DNA from: Verrucomicrobiota bacterium
GTDB lineage: Bacteria; Verrucomicrobiota; Verrucomicrobiia; Verrucomicrobiales; Verrucomicrobiaceae
Reading direction: 5' to 3'
NCBI GenBank assembly: GCA_023429545.1
Contig: JAEYUU010000239.1
Location: forward strand, 1-6,260
Length of the DNA: 6,260 nt
The notes beneath the pieces were generated by a model. That model had not been told where the DNA came from. It saw only the letters and a program-made list of their open reading frames with translations, and did not search any database. Of this stretch, positions 1-5,958 are shown piece by piece (position 1 is the first letter of the stretch; each line of letters opens with the position of its first letter). The position numbers and the translations under genes were made by a program.

Positions 1-1
1 C

Positions 2-3000
2 CCCACGGCCGTGCTGCCCGCGGATGGCGGCTGCTACGTGGCGAACTCCACGGAAATCCTCTTCCTCAAGGACACCGATGGCGATGGCAAGGCGGACTCC
101 CGCCGCATCGTGCTCAGCGGCTTCGGCACGGAGGACACGCACCACCTGGTGCACACGCTGCGCCATGGGCCGGACGGGCAGATTCATTTCAACCAGAGCA
201 TCTACATCCACAGCCACATCGAGACCCCTTGGGGTGTGCGCCGGCTGATGGGCGGCGGCATCTGGGAATACCGGCCGGAGACACAGCGGCTGGAGATCAT
301 CGCAAAGGGCCTCATCAATCCTTGGGGTCACGAGTTCAACCGCTGGGGCCAGAGCTTCGCTACGGACGGCGCCGGCAGTGAAGGCATCAACTACATCTTC
401 CCGGGCGCGGTGTTCAAGACCTCCCCAGGAGCGAAGCGCGTGCTGGATGGCATGAACCCCGGCCAGCCCAAGCAGTCCGGCTTGGAAATCGTGGAAGACC
501 CTCATTTCCCGGATGACTGGCAGGACACGCTGGTCACTTGCGACTTCCGAGGCAATCGCATCAACCGTTTCAAGCTCACGGAGAGCGGCAGTGGCTATGT
601 GAGCAAGCAACTGCCGGATGTGCTGGCGAGCACGCATCGTGGCTTCCGCCCCATCGACGCGCGCACCGGCCCAGATGGCGCGCTGTACATCGCGGACTGG
701 TTCAATCCCATCATCCAGCACGGTGAAGTGGACTTCCGCGACCCGCGCCGCGACCGCGTGAATGGCCGCATCTGGCGTCTGACGGCGAAGGGTAGGCCGC
801 TGACGGAGAAGGTGGACTTTTCCAAGATGTCCCTCGAAGAGCTGATGAAGCAGCTTGAGAGCCCGCGCCGGTGGAACCGCCAGTTCGCCATGCTGGAGAT
901 GAAGCAGCGCCTCCCCCAGGAGACCCTGGCCGTGCTCAACAAGCTGAGGGATGATGGCCTTCCCGCCAGCCTGGACACGGTGCCGCCGAAGCAGGGTGAA
1001 ACGCTCCTCCAGATGGCGTGGACCCGCGAAGCCCTGAACGCCCACTCGCCCAAGTGGACCCGCCTTCTGCTCACCTCTCCCGATCACCGCGTGCGCGCCG
1101 CTGGCCTGCGCATTCTCTCACACCATCTCCCAAAGGTACCGGATGCCCTGAAGCTCCTTGAGACCGCCGTGGCGGATGAAAACGCCCAGGTGCGCCTGTG
1201 GGCTGTGGCCTGCCTGCGCCTCATGTCCAGGCCCGAGGCCTTCGCCGTGGCTCTCCGTGCGCTCGACAAGCCGGTGGACAACAACATCGACTTCCTCCTG
1301 GAACTCACCGCACGTGAGCAGGCGGAGGTGTGGCTGCCCGTCTTCCTCAGCGGCAAGCTGAAGCTCGACGAGAACCCCAAGCATCTGGTCTATGCACTCA
1401 AGTCCACCGGCAAGCCAGAGGCGCTGCAATCGCTGCTCTCTGCGTACGTCGCGAACAAGCTGGTGCCCGAGGATGCGGAGACGGTGCTGGGCATGGCCGG
1501 AGACTTCGGCTCGCCGGAACAGCTCGCGCAACTCCTCAAGCTCTCCCTCGAACGCCTGCAACAGAACGCCCCGGTCTCTCCCCTGCTCGCGGCACTGCAA
1601 CGCGCGGCGCTCCGTGGTGGTATTCCGGCTGGTTTGACGTTTGAGCAGACGAAGCAGCTCCTCGATTCCCCCAATCCCGGCTTCCAGGCGCAGGGCGCCC
1701 AGCTCGCCGGCCTGTGGAAGCAGGAGCAGGCCCGGGCCCAGCTCACCGGTTGGGCCACGAGGACCGGCGGAAACGTGGCTCCCGAGGTGCGCCTGGCCTC
1801 CGTGCGCGGTCTGGTTTCCCTGGGCGGCGATGCCTCCCGCGATGTCCTCGACAAGCTCGCGCAGTCATCCGACCTCTCCGCTGAAACCCGGGCTCAACTG
1901 GGCATCATCCCGCTGTCCGATCTCGCGCCTGCCCTGGCGGCCAGACGCGCGGTGGAATTCCTCGGCGGCGTGAAGACCCCCGAGGAGGCCAAGCCGGTGC
2001 TTGAAGCCTTCCTCCGCAACAAAAAGCTCCCCGTGGTGCTCGCGAAGGAACTCAATGGCAAGACCATCCCGGAAGCCGCCGCCGTGGAGGGCATCCGCCT
2101 CGCAAGCAGCAAGGGTCTGGCCTCGCTCATCGAAGACTCGCTGCGCAAGGCTGGCCAGATCAAGCAGATGGACAAGCCGCTCACGCCGGAAGAGATGACG
2201 GCCATGGTGGCGAAGGTGAAGCAGCTCGGCGACCCCGCGCGCGGAGAAAAGGTGTACCGCCGCCAGCAACTGCTCTGTCTGAGCTGCCATGCCATCGGCG
2301 GCTCCGGTGGTGTGATTGGTCCTGATATGGTGAGCATCGGCGCCAGCGCGCCGGTGGACTACCTCATCGAATCCCTGCTGAATCCCACGGCAAAGATCAA
2401 GGAAGGCTATCACATGACCATGGTCACCACGAAAGATGGCCAGGTCTTCGCCGGGGGTGTGGCTCAGGACAGCAGTGATGAACTGGTGATCCGCGATGCC
2501 GCCAACCAGATGCACAAGATCGCCAAGGCGAACATCGCGCAGAAGACCATCAGCCCCGTGTCCATGATGCCGCCCGGCCTCACCGCGAGCTTGCGCGAGG
2601 ATGAGTTCCTCGACCTCATCCGCTTCCTCAGTGAGCTCGGTCGCGAAGGCCCCTACAAGACCCCCGCGAACAACTACATCCGCAATTGGCGCACCATGGG
2701 CGTGATGGAGCAGGCGGACATCGACCACGTGCGTCACGTGGGTGCCTTCGCTCTCAACGACCGCTCCTACAAGTATCCTTGGGAGATGAAGACCAGCCTT
2801 GTGAGCGGCAGCCTCCCGCTTGATGAGATGCCTGTGCCGGTGAAGATGTACCCCTGGTTCCCCCGCATCGCGCAGTGCGATGTGGAGATGCCTGCCGCGG
2901 GCAAGGTGAAGCTCAAACTGAGCGCCGCCAACGGCATCATCGTTTCCACCGGTGACAAGGTGCTGCTGGAGGTGCCCGAGGTGGTCGAACTCGACCTGCC

Positions 3001-3109
3001 TGCCGGCAAGAGCGTCCTGACCTTCCTGCTCACCCGCGCCGCCGGCGAACTCCCCGGCTTCACCGTGGAGATCGTGGATGGCCCCGCCAAGGTCGTGACG
3101 ACGCCGTGA
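2..3109 (+). CDS. PVC-type haem-binding dehydrogenase-like protein, 5'-truncated by window edge
   Basis: Probable exported c-type cytochrome fused to a sugar-dehydrogenase-like propeller; substrate unknown. The frame is open to the window edge, so the true start and signal peptide lie upstream; the GTG at 11 is internal. Counting from the codon at 11, residues about 1-262 match the Pirellula/Verrucomicrobium membrane-bound dehydrogenase domain: a calcium-loop-like DTDGDGKAD (21-29), THHL, FNQSIYIHSH, PWGVRR, NPWGH, SFATDGAG, and a closing NGRIWRLT. Residues about 270-730 are Leu/Ala-rich helical pairs typical of HEAT-like repeats (for example HRVRAAGLRIL and AQVRLWAVACL). Residues about 735-872 form a cytochrome c-like domain with CLSCH (Cys756, Cys759, His760; nt 2276-2290) and a later SMMP that could supply the Met haem ligand. 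Residues about 873-1032 look like a beta-rich C-terminal module. The reading frame is intact to TGA at 3107-3109. Family assignment is firm; the enzymatic role is inferred. Confidence 0.93.
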   Translation, partial: PTAVLPADGGCYVANSTEILFLKDTDGDGKADSRRIVLSGFGTEDTHHLVHTLRHGPDGQIHFNQSIYIHSHIETPWGVRRLMGGGIWEYRPETQRLEIIAKGLINPWGHEFNRWGQSFATDGAGSEGINYIFPGAVFKTSPGAKRVLDGMNPGQPKQSGLEIVEDPHFPDDWQDTLVTCDFRGNRINRFKLTESGSGYVSKQLPDVLASTHRGFRPIDARTGPDGALYIADWFNPIIQHGEVDFRDPRRDRVNGRIWRLTAKGRPLTEKVDFSKMSLEELMKQLESPRRWNRQFAMLEMKQRLPQETLAVLNKLRDDGLPASLDTVPPKQGETLLQMAWTREALNAHSPKWTRLLLTSPDHRVRAAGLRILSHHLPKVPDALKLLETAVADENAQVRLWAVACLRLMSRPEAFAVALRALDKPVDNNIDFLLELTAREQAEVWLPVFLSGKLKLDENPKHLVYALKSTGKPEALQSLLSAYVANKLVPEDAETVLGMAGDFGSPEQLAQLLKLSLERLQQNAPVSPLLAALQRAALRGGIPAGLTFEQTKQLLDSPNPGFQAQGAQLAGLWKQEQARAQLTGWATRTGGNVAPEVRLASVRGLVSLGGDASRDVLDKLAQSSDLSAETRAQLGIIPLSDLAPALAARRAVEFLGGVKTPEEAKPVLEAFLRNKKLPVVLAKELNGKTIPEAAAVEGIRLASSKGLASLIEDSLRKAGQIKQMDKPLTPEEMTAMVAKVKQLGDPARGEKVYRRQQLLCLSCHAIGGSGGVIGPDMVSIGASAPVDYLIESLLNPTAKIKEGYHMTMVTTKDGQVFAGGVAQDSSDELVIRDAANQMHKIAKANIAQKTISPVSMMPPGLTASLREDEFLDLIRFLSELGREGPYKTPANNYIRNWRTMGVMEQADIDHVRHVGAFALNDRSYKYPWEMKTSLVSGSLPLDEMPVPVKMYPWFPRIAQCDVEMPAAGKVKLKLSAANGIIVSTGDKVLLEVPEVVELDLPAGKSVLTFLLTRAAGELPGFTVEIVDGPAKVVTTP

Positions 3110-3117
3110 GCAAAGCG

Positions 3118-3152
3118 GCCCTCTTCGCCAGGGCGGCACTTGCCACGTGCCG
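3118..3152 (+). other. Two adjacent hairpins between the haem protein and the DUF1080-like gene
   Basis: GCCCT (3118-3122) pairs with AGGGC (3130-3134) around a 7-nt loop. CGGCAC (3134-3139) pairs with GTGCCG (3147-3152) around another 7-nt loop. The two stems share base 3134, so they would be back to back or mutually exclusive. They start nine bases after the upstream stop codon. No T-tract follows, so this is not a standard intrinsic terminator. It could stabilise the 3' end of the upstream message, tune readthrough into the next gene, or be chance pairing in GC-rich DNA. Confidence 0.35.
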
Positions 3153-3226
3153 TCCCGGCAGCTGAATGCCACTCCAGGACGAAAACCCGATGGAACCTCG
3201 GCGTGCCATCGTTGATCCAGCCTGCC

Positions 3227-3835
3227 ATGAAAACACCCTGCCTCACCACCACGCTGCTCGCCATTGCATCTCTCGCGTTTGCCCAGGCGGACAAACCTCT
3301 CCTGCACGACCGCGATCTCCCGCTTCTCGCAGCGCCCACCCTTGCAGAACCGCTAGATTCCAGTTTCAGCATCGCCAAGGGCAGGTGGACGCCCAAGGAT
3401 GGCATGCTGGAGGTGCTGGATCTTCCAGAGCAAAAGCACATCCCGGTCCTGCATCACACGGCCGGACTGGCAGAGGCCGTCATCGACGTGGAGTTCCTGC
3501 TGGATGGTCCTGGCACCTTCCTGGTGGGTTGTGATTCAGCCAAGCACGTGGGGCGTGTGGTGGTGACGACCACGGCCCTGAGCATCGCGGAAGATTCCGT
3601 GAAGCCCTCGCACACCATCGCGAAGCTCCCCCTCACCGTGAAGCCGGGCGAATGGCATCACCTCCGGGTCGAGTGGAAGGGCGACCGCATGGCAGCCAGG
3701 CTCGATGGCAAGGAGCTTGCAGCCCAGCATGCCTTCCTGGCTACGCCCAAGGCCCGTAGCTGGCTGGCCGCGGGGAAGTCCGTGAAAGTGCGCAATCTCA
3801 AAATCTACGGAGAGAAGGCCGCAGCGAAGCAGTAA
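3227..3835 (+). CDS. Secreted LamG/3-keto-disaccharide-hydrolase-like (DUF1080-like) protein
   Basis: A 202-aa exported protein, probably a single concanavalin-like beta-sandwich. I chose the ATG at 3227 because it opens a clean signal peptide: MKT, a hydrophobic core (Leu10-Phe18) and an AFA cleavage site with cleavage after about Ala19. A TTG at 3140 in the same frame would bury this signal behind 29 residues lacking export features. No good Shine-Dalgarno precedes 3227. Domain landmarks are GRWTPKDGMLEV (52-63), GEWHHLRVEWKGD (141-153) followed by ARLDGKE (157-163), and a closing VKVRNLKIYGE (186-196); these are the characteristic 'W-H-x-L-x-V-x-W-x-G' and final-strand patterns of LamG/DUF1080-type folds. 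Known relatives include 3-keto-glycoside hydrolases and sugar-binding domains, and I cannot assign catalytic residues here. It lies 117 bp downstream of the haem protein on the same strand, consistent with co-transcription. Function beyond carbohydrate-related is inference. Confidence 0.85.
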   Translation: MKTPCLTTTLLAIASLAFAQADKPLLHDRDLPLLAAPTLAEPLDSSFSIAKGRWTPKDGMLEVLDLPEQKHIPVLHHTAGLAEAVIDVEFLLDGPGTFLVGCDSAKHVGRVVVTTTALSIAEDSVKPSHTIAKLPLTVKPGEWHHLRVEWKGDRMAARLDGKELAAQHAFLATPKARSWLAAGKSVKVRNLKIYGEKAAAKQ

Positions 3836-3841
3836 GCGCGC

Positions 3842-3859
3842 GGTCCTTCGTAGAAGGCC
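3842..3859. terminator. Possible bidirectional hairpin between convergent genes
   Basis: In the 33-bp gap between two convergent stop codons, GGtCCTTC (3842-3849) pairs with GAAGGCC (3853-3859), giving seven base pairs with one bulged T and a 3-nt loop. The position suits a shared terminator, but neither strand has a T-run after the stem, so intrinsic termination would be weak. Confidence 0.35.
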
Positions 3860-3868
3860 AGAGAGACG

Positions 3869-5287
3869 CTAACGACTCATCACCTCCCGGATCGCTTTCT
3901 TCATGATCTCTTCTGAACCGGGAGGCACCCAGGCCCAGTCCAGCAGGTTGGTATCGCGCTCCTGCCAGGCACGCTCGATGGGGATGTACCCCGGGCCGCA
4001 CTCGCCATAGCCCATCACCATTACGAAGCTGTCCGGCCGCAACTCCTGCGCATGAAGTTGGAACTCCACATAGGACTCTGCCGGAAGCAGCAGCAACTGC
4101 GCCGCACCAAGGTCCACCATCGGCAGATCAATCTGATGCCCCGCCTTCACCCGCTCATACCACGCCAGCCCCATGGCCGCCTCCGCCCGCGCAAATGGTC
4201 CGGGATCATGGGCCAGGCGATGCCGCAGCGCCTCCTCCGTGAAACCGATGCTGTTCCTCGCGCCCAAAGGTATCTTCGCGAGCTGGAAGCCTGCCTTCTC
4301 CAGTGGGAGTTTCTTGGTTTCCTTCCACGCCTCCTGCATGGCGGTGTGGATCTTCCCCGCGAGCGCCTCACGGGTGCCCGGTGCGCCATCGTTCCACTTT
4401 CCCGCGGTGACATTGCCGGAACATCCTGAGGCGTACATCTGGTGCACCGTGGGATGCTCCTCCTGCATGCGCTCACGCGCGAGCCCCACGAAGTCGATGG
4501 AGATTTCACCGGCGCCGTAGTAGCTCATGGGATGCACGGCATAGCTGTGCAGCGCGCACAGCGGTGTATCACCCTCCCAGAAACTCAGCGTGCGCAGCCA
4601 GGGATCAATATCTCCCGCGTCCGCCTGCCTTGCCACGGGGTCGGCGGTGCGGCTCATGCGATTGTACAGCACCTTGCCCTCCGGCGTGAGGTAGCGGCGG
4701 TTGCTGGCCACCTCCTTCACCTGCGCCCTGCCGATGCCGAAATGGGTGACCAGCCTTTTCTTCGACAGCGCCTCCTTCATGGCAATGCGGGCGCGCTGGA
4801 TGCAGAGACGGTTGAAGTCCGGCCAGCACACGCTGGCCAACTGGATGCGCGCCTTCGCCTCAGGAGCCGGCAGCTTTTTCCATGCGCCCGATTTTTCGGT
4901 TTCATGGAGAAGGTACTCCGCCTCCGGGTCCATCACCGGCGCATCATGCACATGCGTGCTGGTGATGAGCACGCGCTGCGGGTCCGTGCCGCACTCCTCC
5001 GCCAGCCCATTGCGCCAGTCCTCGAACGCGGAGCCGCGAATCTCACACCAGTCAAAGCAGACCACCACGAACGGCTTCTCCGCGCCCGTGAGCACCAACC
5101 CCTTTGCCAGCAGTGGCTGCACCACCTTGCTCGCCGGAGCGATGCCACCTCCCATGCAGGGATGCCCCAGCGGAATGGTGACGTCCACTGTGAAGGTGGC
5201 CAGCTCGAAGGAGGCTGCGGGGGCAGGGCGTGACGGCAGCAGGGCAATGAACAGCAACAGGTGGGCAAGGAAGCAACGTGGCAGCAT
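3869..5287 (-). CDS. Secreted neutral/alkaline ceramidase-like metal-dependent hydrolase
   Basis: A 472-aa exported protein related to the N-terminal catalytic domain of neutral/alkaline non-lysosomal ceramidases, zinc amidases that cleave ceramide. The start at 5287 gives a signal peptide (hydrophobic Phe6-Leu17, cleavage near PAPAA, residues 21-25). AGGA sits only three bases before the ATG. Family landmarks in order: VDVTIPLGHP (34-43) as the first strand; LLAKGLVL (59-66); VVVCFDW (74-80); VLITSTHVHDAP (106-117) matching the THTHSGP motif with His112 and His114; ALHSYAVHPMSYYGAGEISIDFVG (starting at 245) matching the second metal-ligand His (His252) and the following Ser-Asp; ASGCSGNVT (286-294) where the family has G-x-x-G-D; LLPAESYVEF (400-409) with Glu404 as the likely acidic ligand; and MGYGECGPGYIP (425-436). 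It is shorter than typical bacterial ceramidases, with no room for the C-terminal immunoglobulin-like domain. Fold and metal dependence are well supported, but ceramide as substrate is not. It converges on the DUF1080-like gene. Confidence 0.83.
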   Translation of the reverse strand: MLPRCFLAHLLLFIALLPSRPAPAASFELATFTVDVTIPLGHPCMGGGIAPASKVVQPLLAKGLVLTGAEKPFVVVCFDWCEIRGSAFEDWRNGLAEECGTDPQRVLITSTHVHDAPVMDPEAEYLLHETEKSGAWKKLPAPEAKARIQLASVCWPDFNRLCIQRARIAMKEALSKKRLVTHFGIGRAQVKEVASNRRYLTPEGKVLYNRMSRTADPVARQADAGDIDPWLRTLSFWEGDTPLCALHSYAVHPMSYYGAGEISIDFVGLARERMQEEHPTVHQMYASGCSGNVTAGKWNDGAPGTREALAGKIHTAMQEAWKETKKLPLEKAGFQLAKIPLGARNSIGFTEEALRHRLAHDPGPFARAEAAMGLAWYERVKAGHQIDLPMVDLGAAQLLLLPAESYVEFQLHAQELRPDSFVMVMGYGECGPGYIPIERAWQERDTNLLDWAWVPPGSEEIMKKAIREVMSR

Positions 5288-5390
5288 TCGTCCTATACGG
5301 AGTGAGCTGGGTGAATTTGTTCCGACATGTCATCAGGCCATCGCATCGGCGCACGACAGTGGTCACTCCTTGCCACCTTTCCCTCCCGCC

Positions 5391-5424
5391 GGACCAGAAG
5401 GTCCAACCCCCGCTGTCGGAGCGG
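5391..5424 (-). other. Paired hairpins upstream of the ceramidase-like gene
   Basis: GGACC (5391-5395) pairs with GGTCC (5400-5404) around 4 nt, and CCGCT (5410-5414) pairs with AGCGG (5420-5424) around 5 nt. They lie 104-137 bp upstream of the ceramidase-like start and just downstream of the lipoprotein terminator. No T-tract follows either one. They may sit in the gene's 5' leader if its promoter is further upstream, but no convincing -35/-10 pair was seen in 5288-5440. Confidence 0.3.
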
Positions 5425-5440
5425 AAACACCGACCTCCTT

Positions 5441-5470
5441 CAAAAGAAACGGAGGCAGTCGCCTGCCCCC
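5441..5470 (-). terminator. Rho-independent terminator of the small lipoprotein gene
   Basis: Read on the minus strand, GGGGGCAG (5470-5463) pairs with CTGCCTCC (5458-5451), eight pairs with one G-U, closed by a GCGA tetraloop of the stable GNRA class. It is followed at 5450-5442 by GTTTCTTTT, a T-rich tract. The stem begins 27 bases beyond the stop of the lipoprotein gene. This is a classic intrinsic terminator in one orientation only, and it independently supports minus-strand transcription here. Confidence 0.8.
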
Positions 5471-5497
5471 GTTCTTCGCTCTCAGTGTCTCGCACAC

Positions 5498-5683
5498 CTA
5501 CAGCTTCTTGCAGTGATGCTGGTGGTGGCAGTGCCTGTTGAAATGCCAGGGATCCACGAGGCTTGTGCTCGTGTTGGAGGCCAGACGCCTGCCAGAACTG
5601 GGCTGGTTCGCGCAACTGATGAGTGAGGCCGCAAAGGCCAGGAGGATGAGACGTGCGACAGGGCGCACGAGATGTGTTTTCAT
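5498..5683 (-). CDS. Small His/Cys-rich lipoprotein, hypothetical
   Basis: A 61-aa predicted lipoprotein of unknown function. The ATG at 5683 gives MKTHLVRPVAR, a hydrophobic stretch (Leu12-Ile22) and the lipobox LISC with Cys24 as the lipidation site. An in-frame ATG at 5773 would place 30 residues, several of them Arg, before the signal, so it is rejected. After cleavage the mature chain is only 38 residues: a Ser/Asn/Thr-rich linker (25-43), then a tail from Asp44 carrying His47, His51, Cys52, His53, His54, His56, His57 and Cys58 before KKL. Six His and two Cys in 12 residues suggest metal binding, which is inference from composition. No clear Shine-Dalgarno or promoter was seen. A strong terminator 27 bases downstream supports it as a real, monocistronic gene. 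I do not recognise a family. The opposing reading frames over this stretch have no comparable features. Confidence 0.7.
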   Translation of the reverse strand: MKTHLVRPVARLILLAFAASLISCANQPSSGRRLASNTSTSLVDPWHFNRHCHHQHHCKKL

Positions 5684-5762
5684 AGCAGCGAGTCTGACCC
5701 AGGCGTCTCTGGCACGTTCATGAGGACGCGAGTGCCAAGCGCTCCGAAACCGCCGCGCCGTC

Positions 5763-5779
5763 AGGTGATCCATTCACCT
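5763..5779. promoter_or_regulatory. 17-bp inverted repeat upstream of the small lipoprotein gene
   Basis: AGGTGA (5763-5768) and TCACCT (5774-5779) form perfect 6-bp half-sites around a 5-bp spacer, 80-96 bp upstream of the lipoprotein start. The size and spacing resemble an operator for a dimeric regulator. It could equally be a small hairpin or chance. No promoter hexamers could be assigned beside it. Confidence 0.3.
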
Positions 5780-5926
5780 TCAAACCCTTCCCGACAATCG
5801 ACAAAATTTGCTCCTCCGGCTGTCACATTCCCGCGCCGTTTACAACGCGTGAACCTCGTGATGATGGGGTTCATTGCCAGCATTCCAAAGATGGCGCCAT
5901 GGCACCGCCGTCTGACCGGGTGCATT

Positions 5927-5956
5927 CTGCACGTTCAAGCTGACGCTGCCGTGCAG
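5927..5956 (-). terminator. Hairpin immediately after prfA, possible terminator
   Basis: On the minus strand CTGCACG (5956-5950) pairs perfectly with CGTGCAG (5933-5927) across a 16-nt loop, starting two bases after the prfA stop codon. Inside the loop, AGC and GCT could pair around GTCA. The following bases have no T-run, so if it ends transcription it is not by the standard intrinsic route. The rest of 5684-5926 shows no supportable gene. Confidence 0.35.
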
Positions 5957-5958
5957 CT

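Noticed and set aside
3140..3226. Extended TTG start for the DUF1080-like gene.
   Set aside because: It would place 29 residues without export features before a complete signal peptide starting at 3227.
1865..3307. A 480-codon open frame on the minus strand opposite the haem-protein gene.
   Set aside because: Its product is rich in His, Arg and Gly with no recognisable domain, and it runs across the end of one real gene into the next. It is the complement of a GC-biased coding frame.
4442..5233. A 263-codon plus-strand frame within the ceramidase-like gene.
   Set aside because: Low-complexity His/Arg/Leu composition without motifs, while the opposite strand carries consistent family motifs and a signal peptide.
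5684..5773. Extended ATG start for the small lipoprotein gene.
   Set aside because: It adds an Arg-rich segment ahead of the lipoprotein signal; AGGTGA directly abuts this ATG, too close for a normal ribosome site.
5891..5900. Perfect 10-bp palindrome ATGGCGCCAT in the prfA-lipoprotein gap.
   Set aside because: Short, made of common GC-rich words, with no associated promoter or repeat elsewhere in the window.
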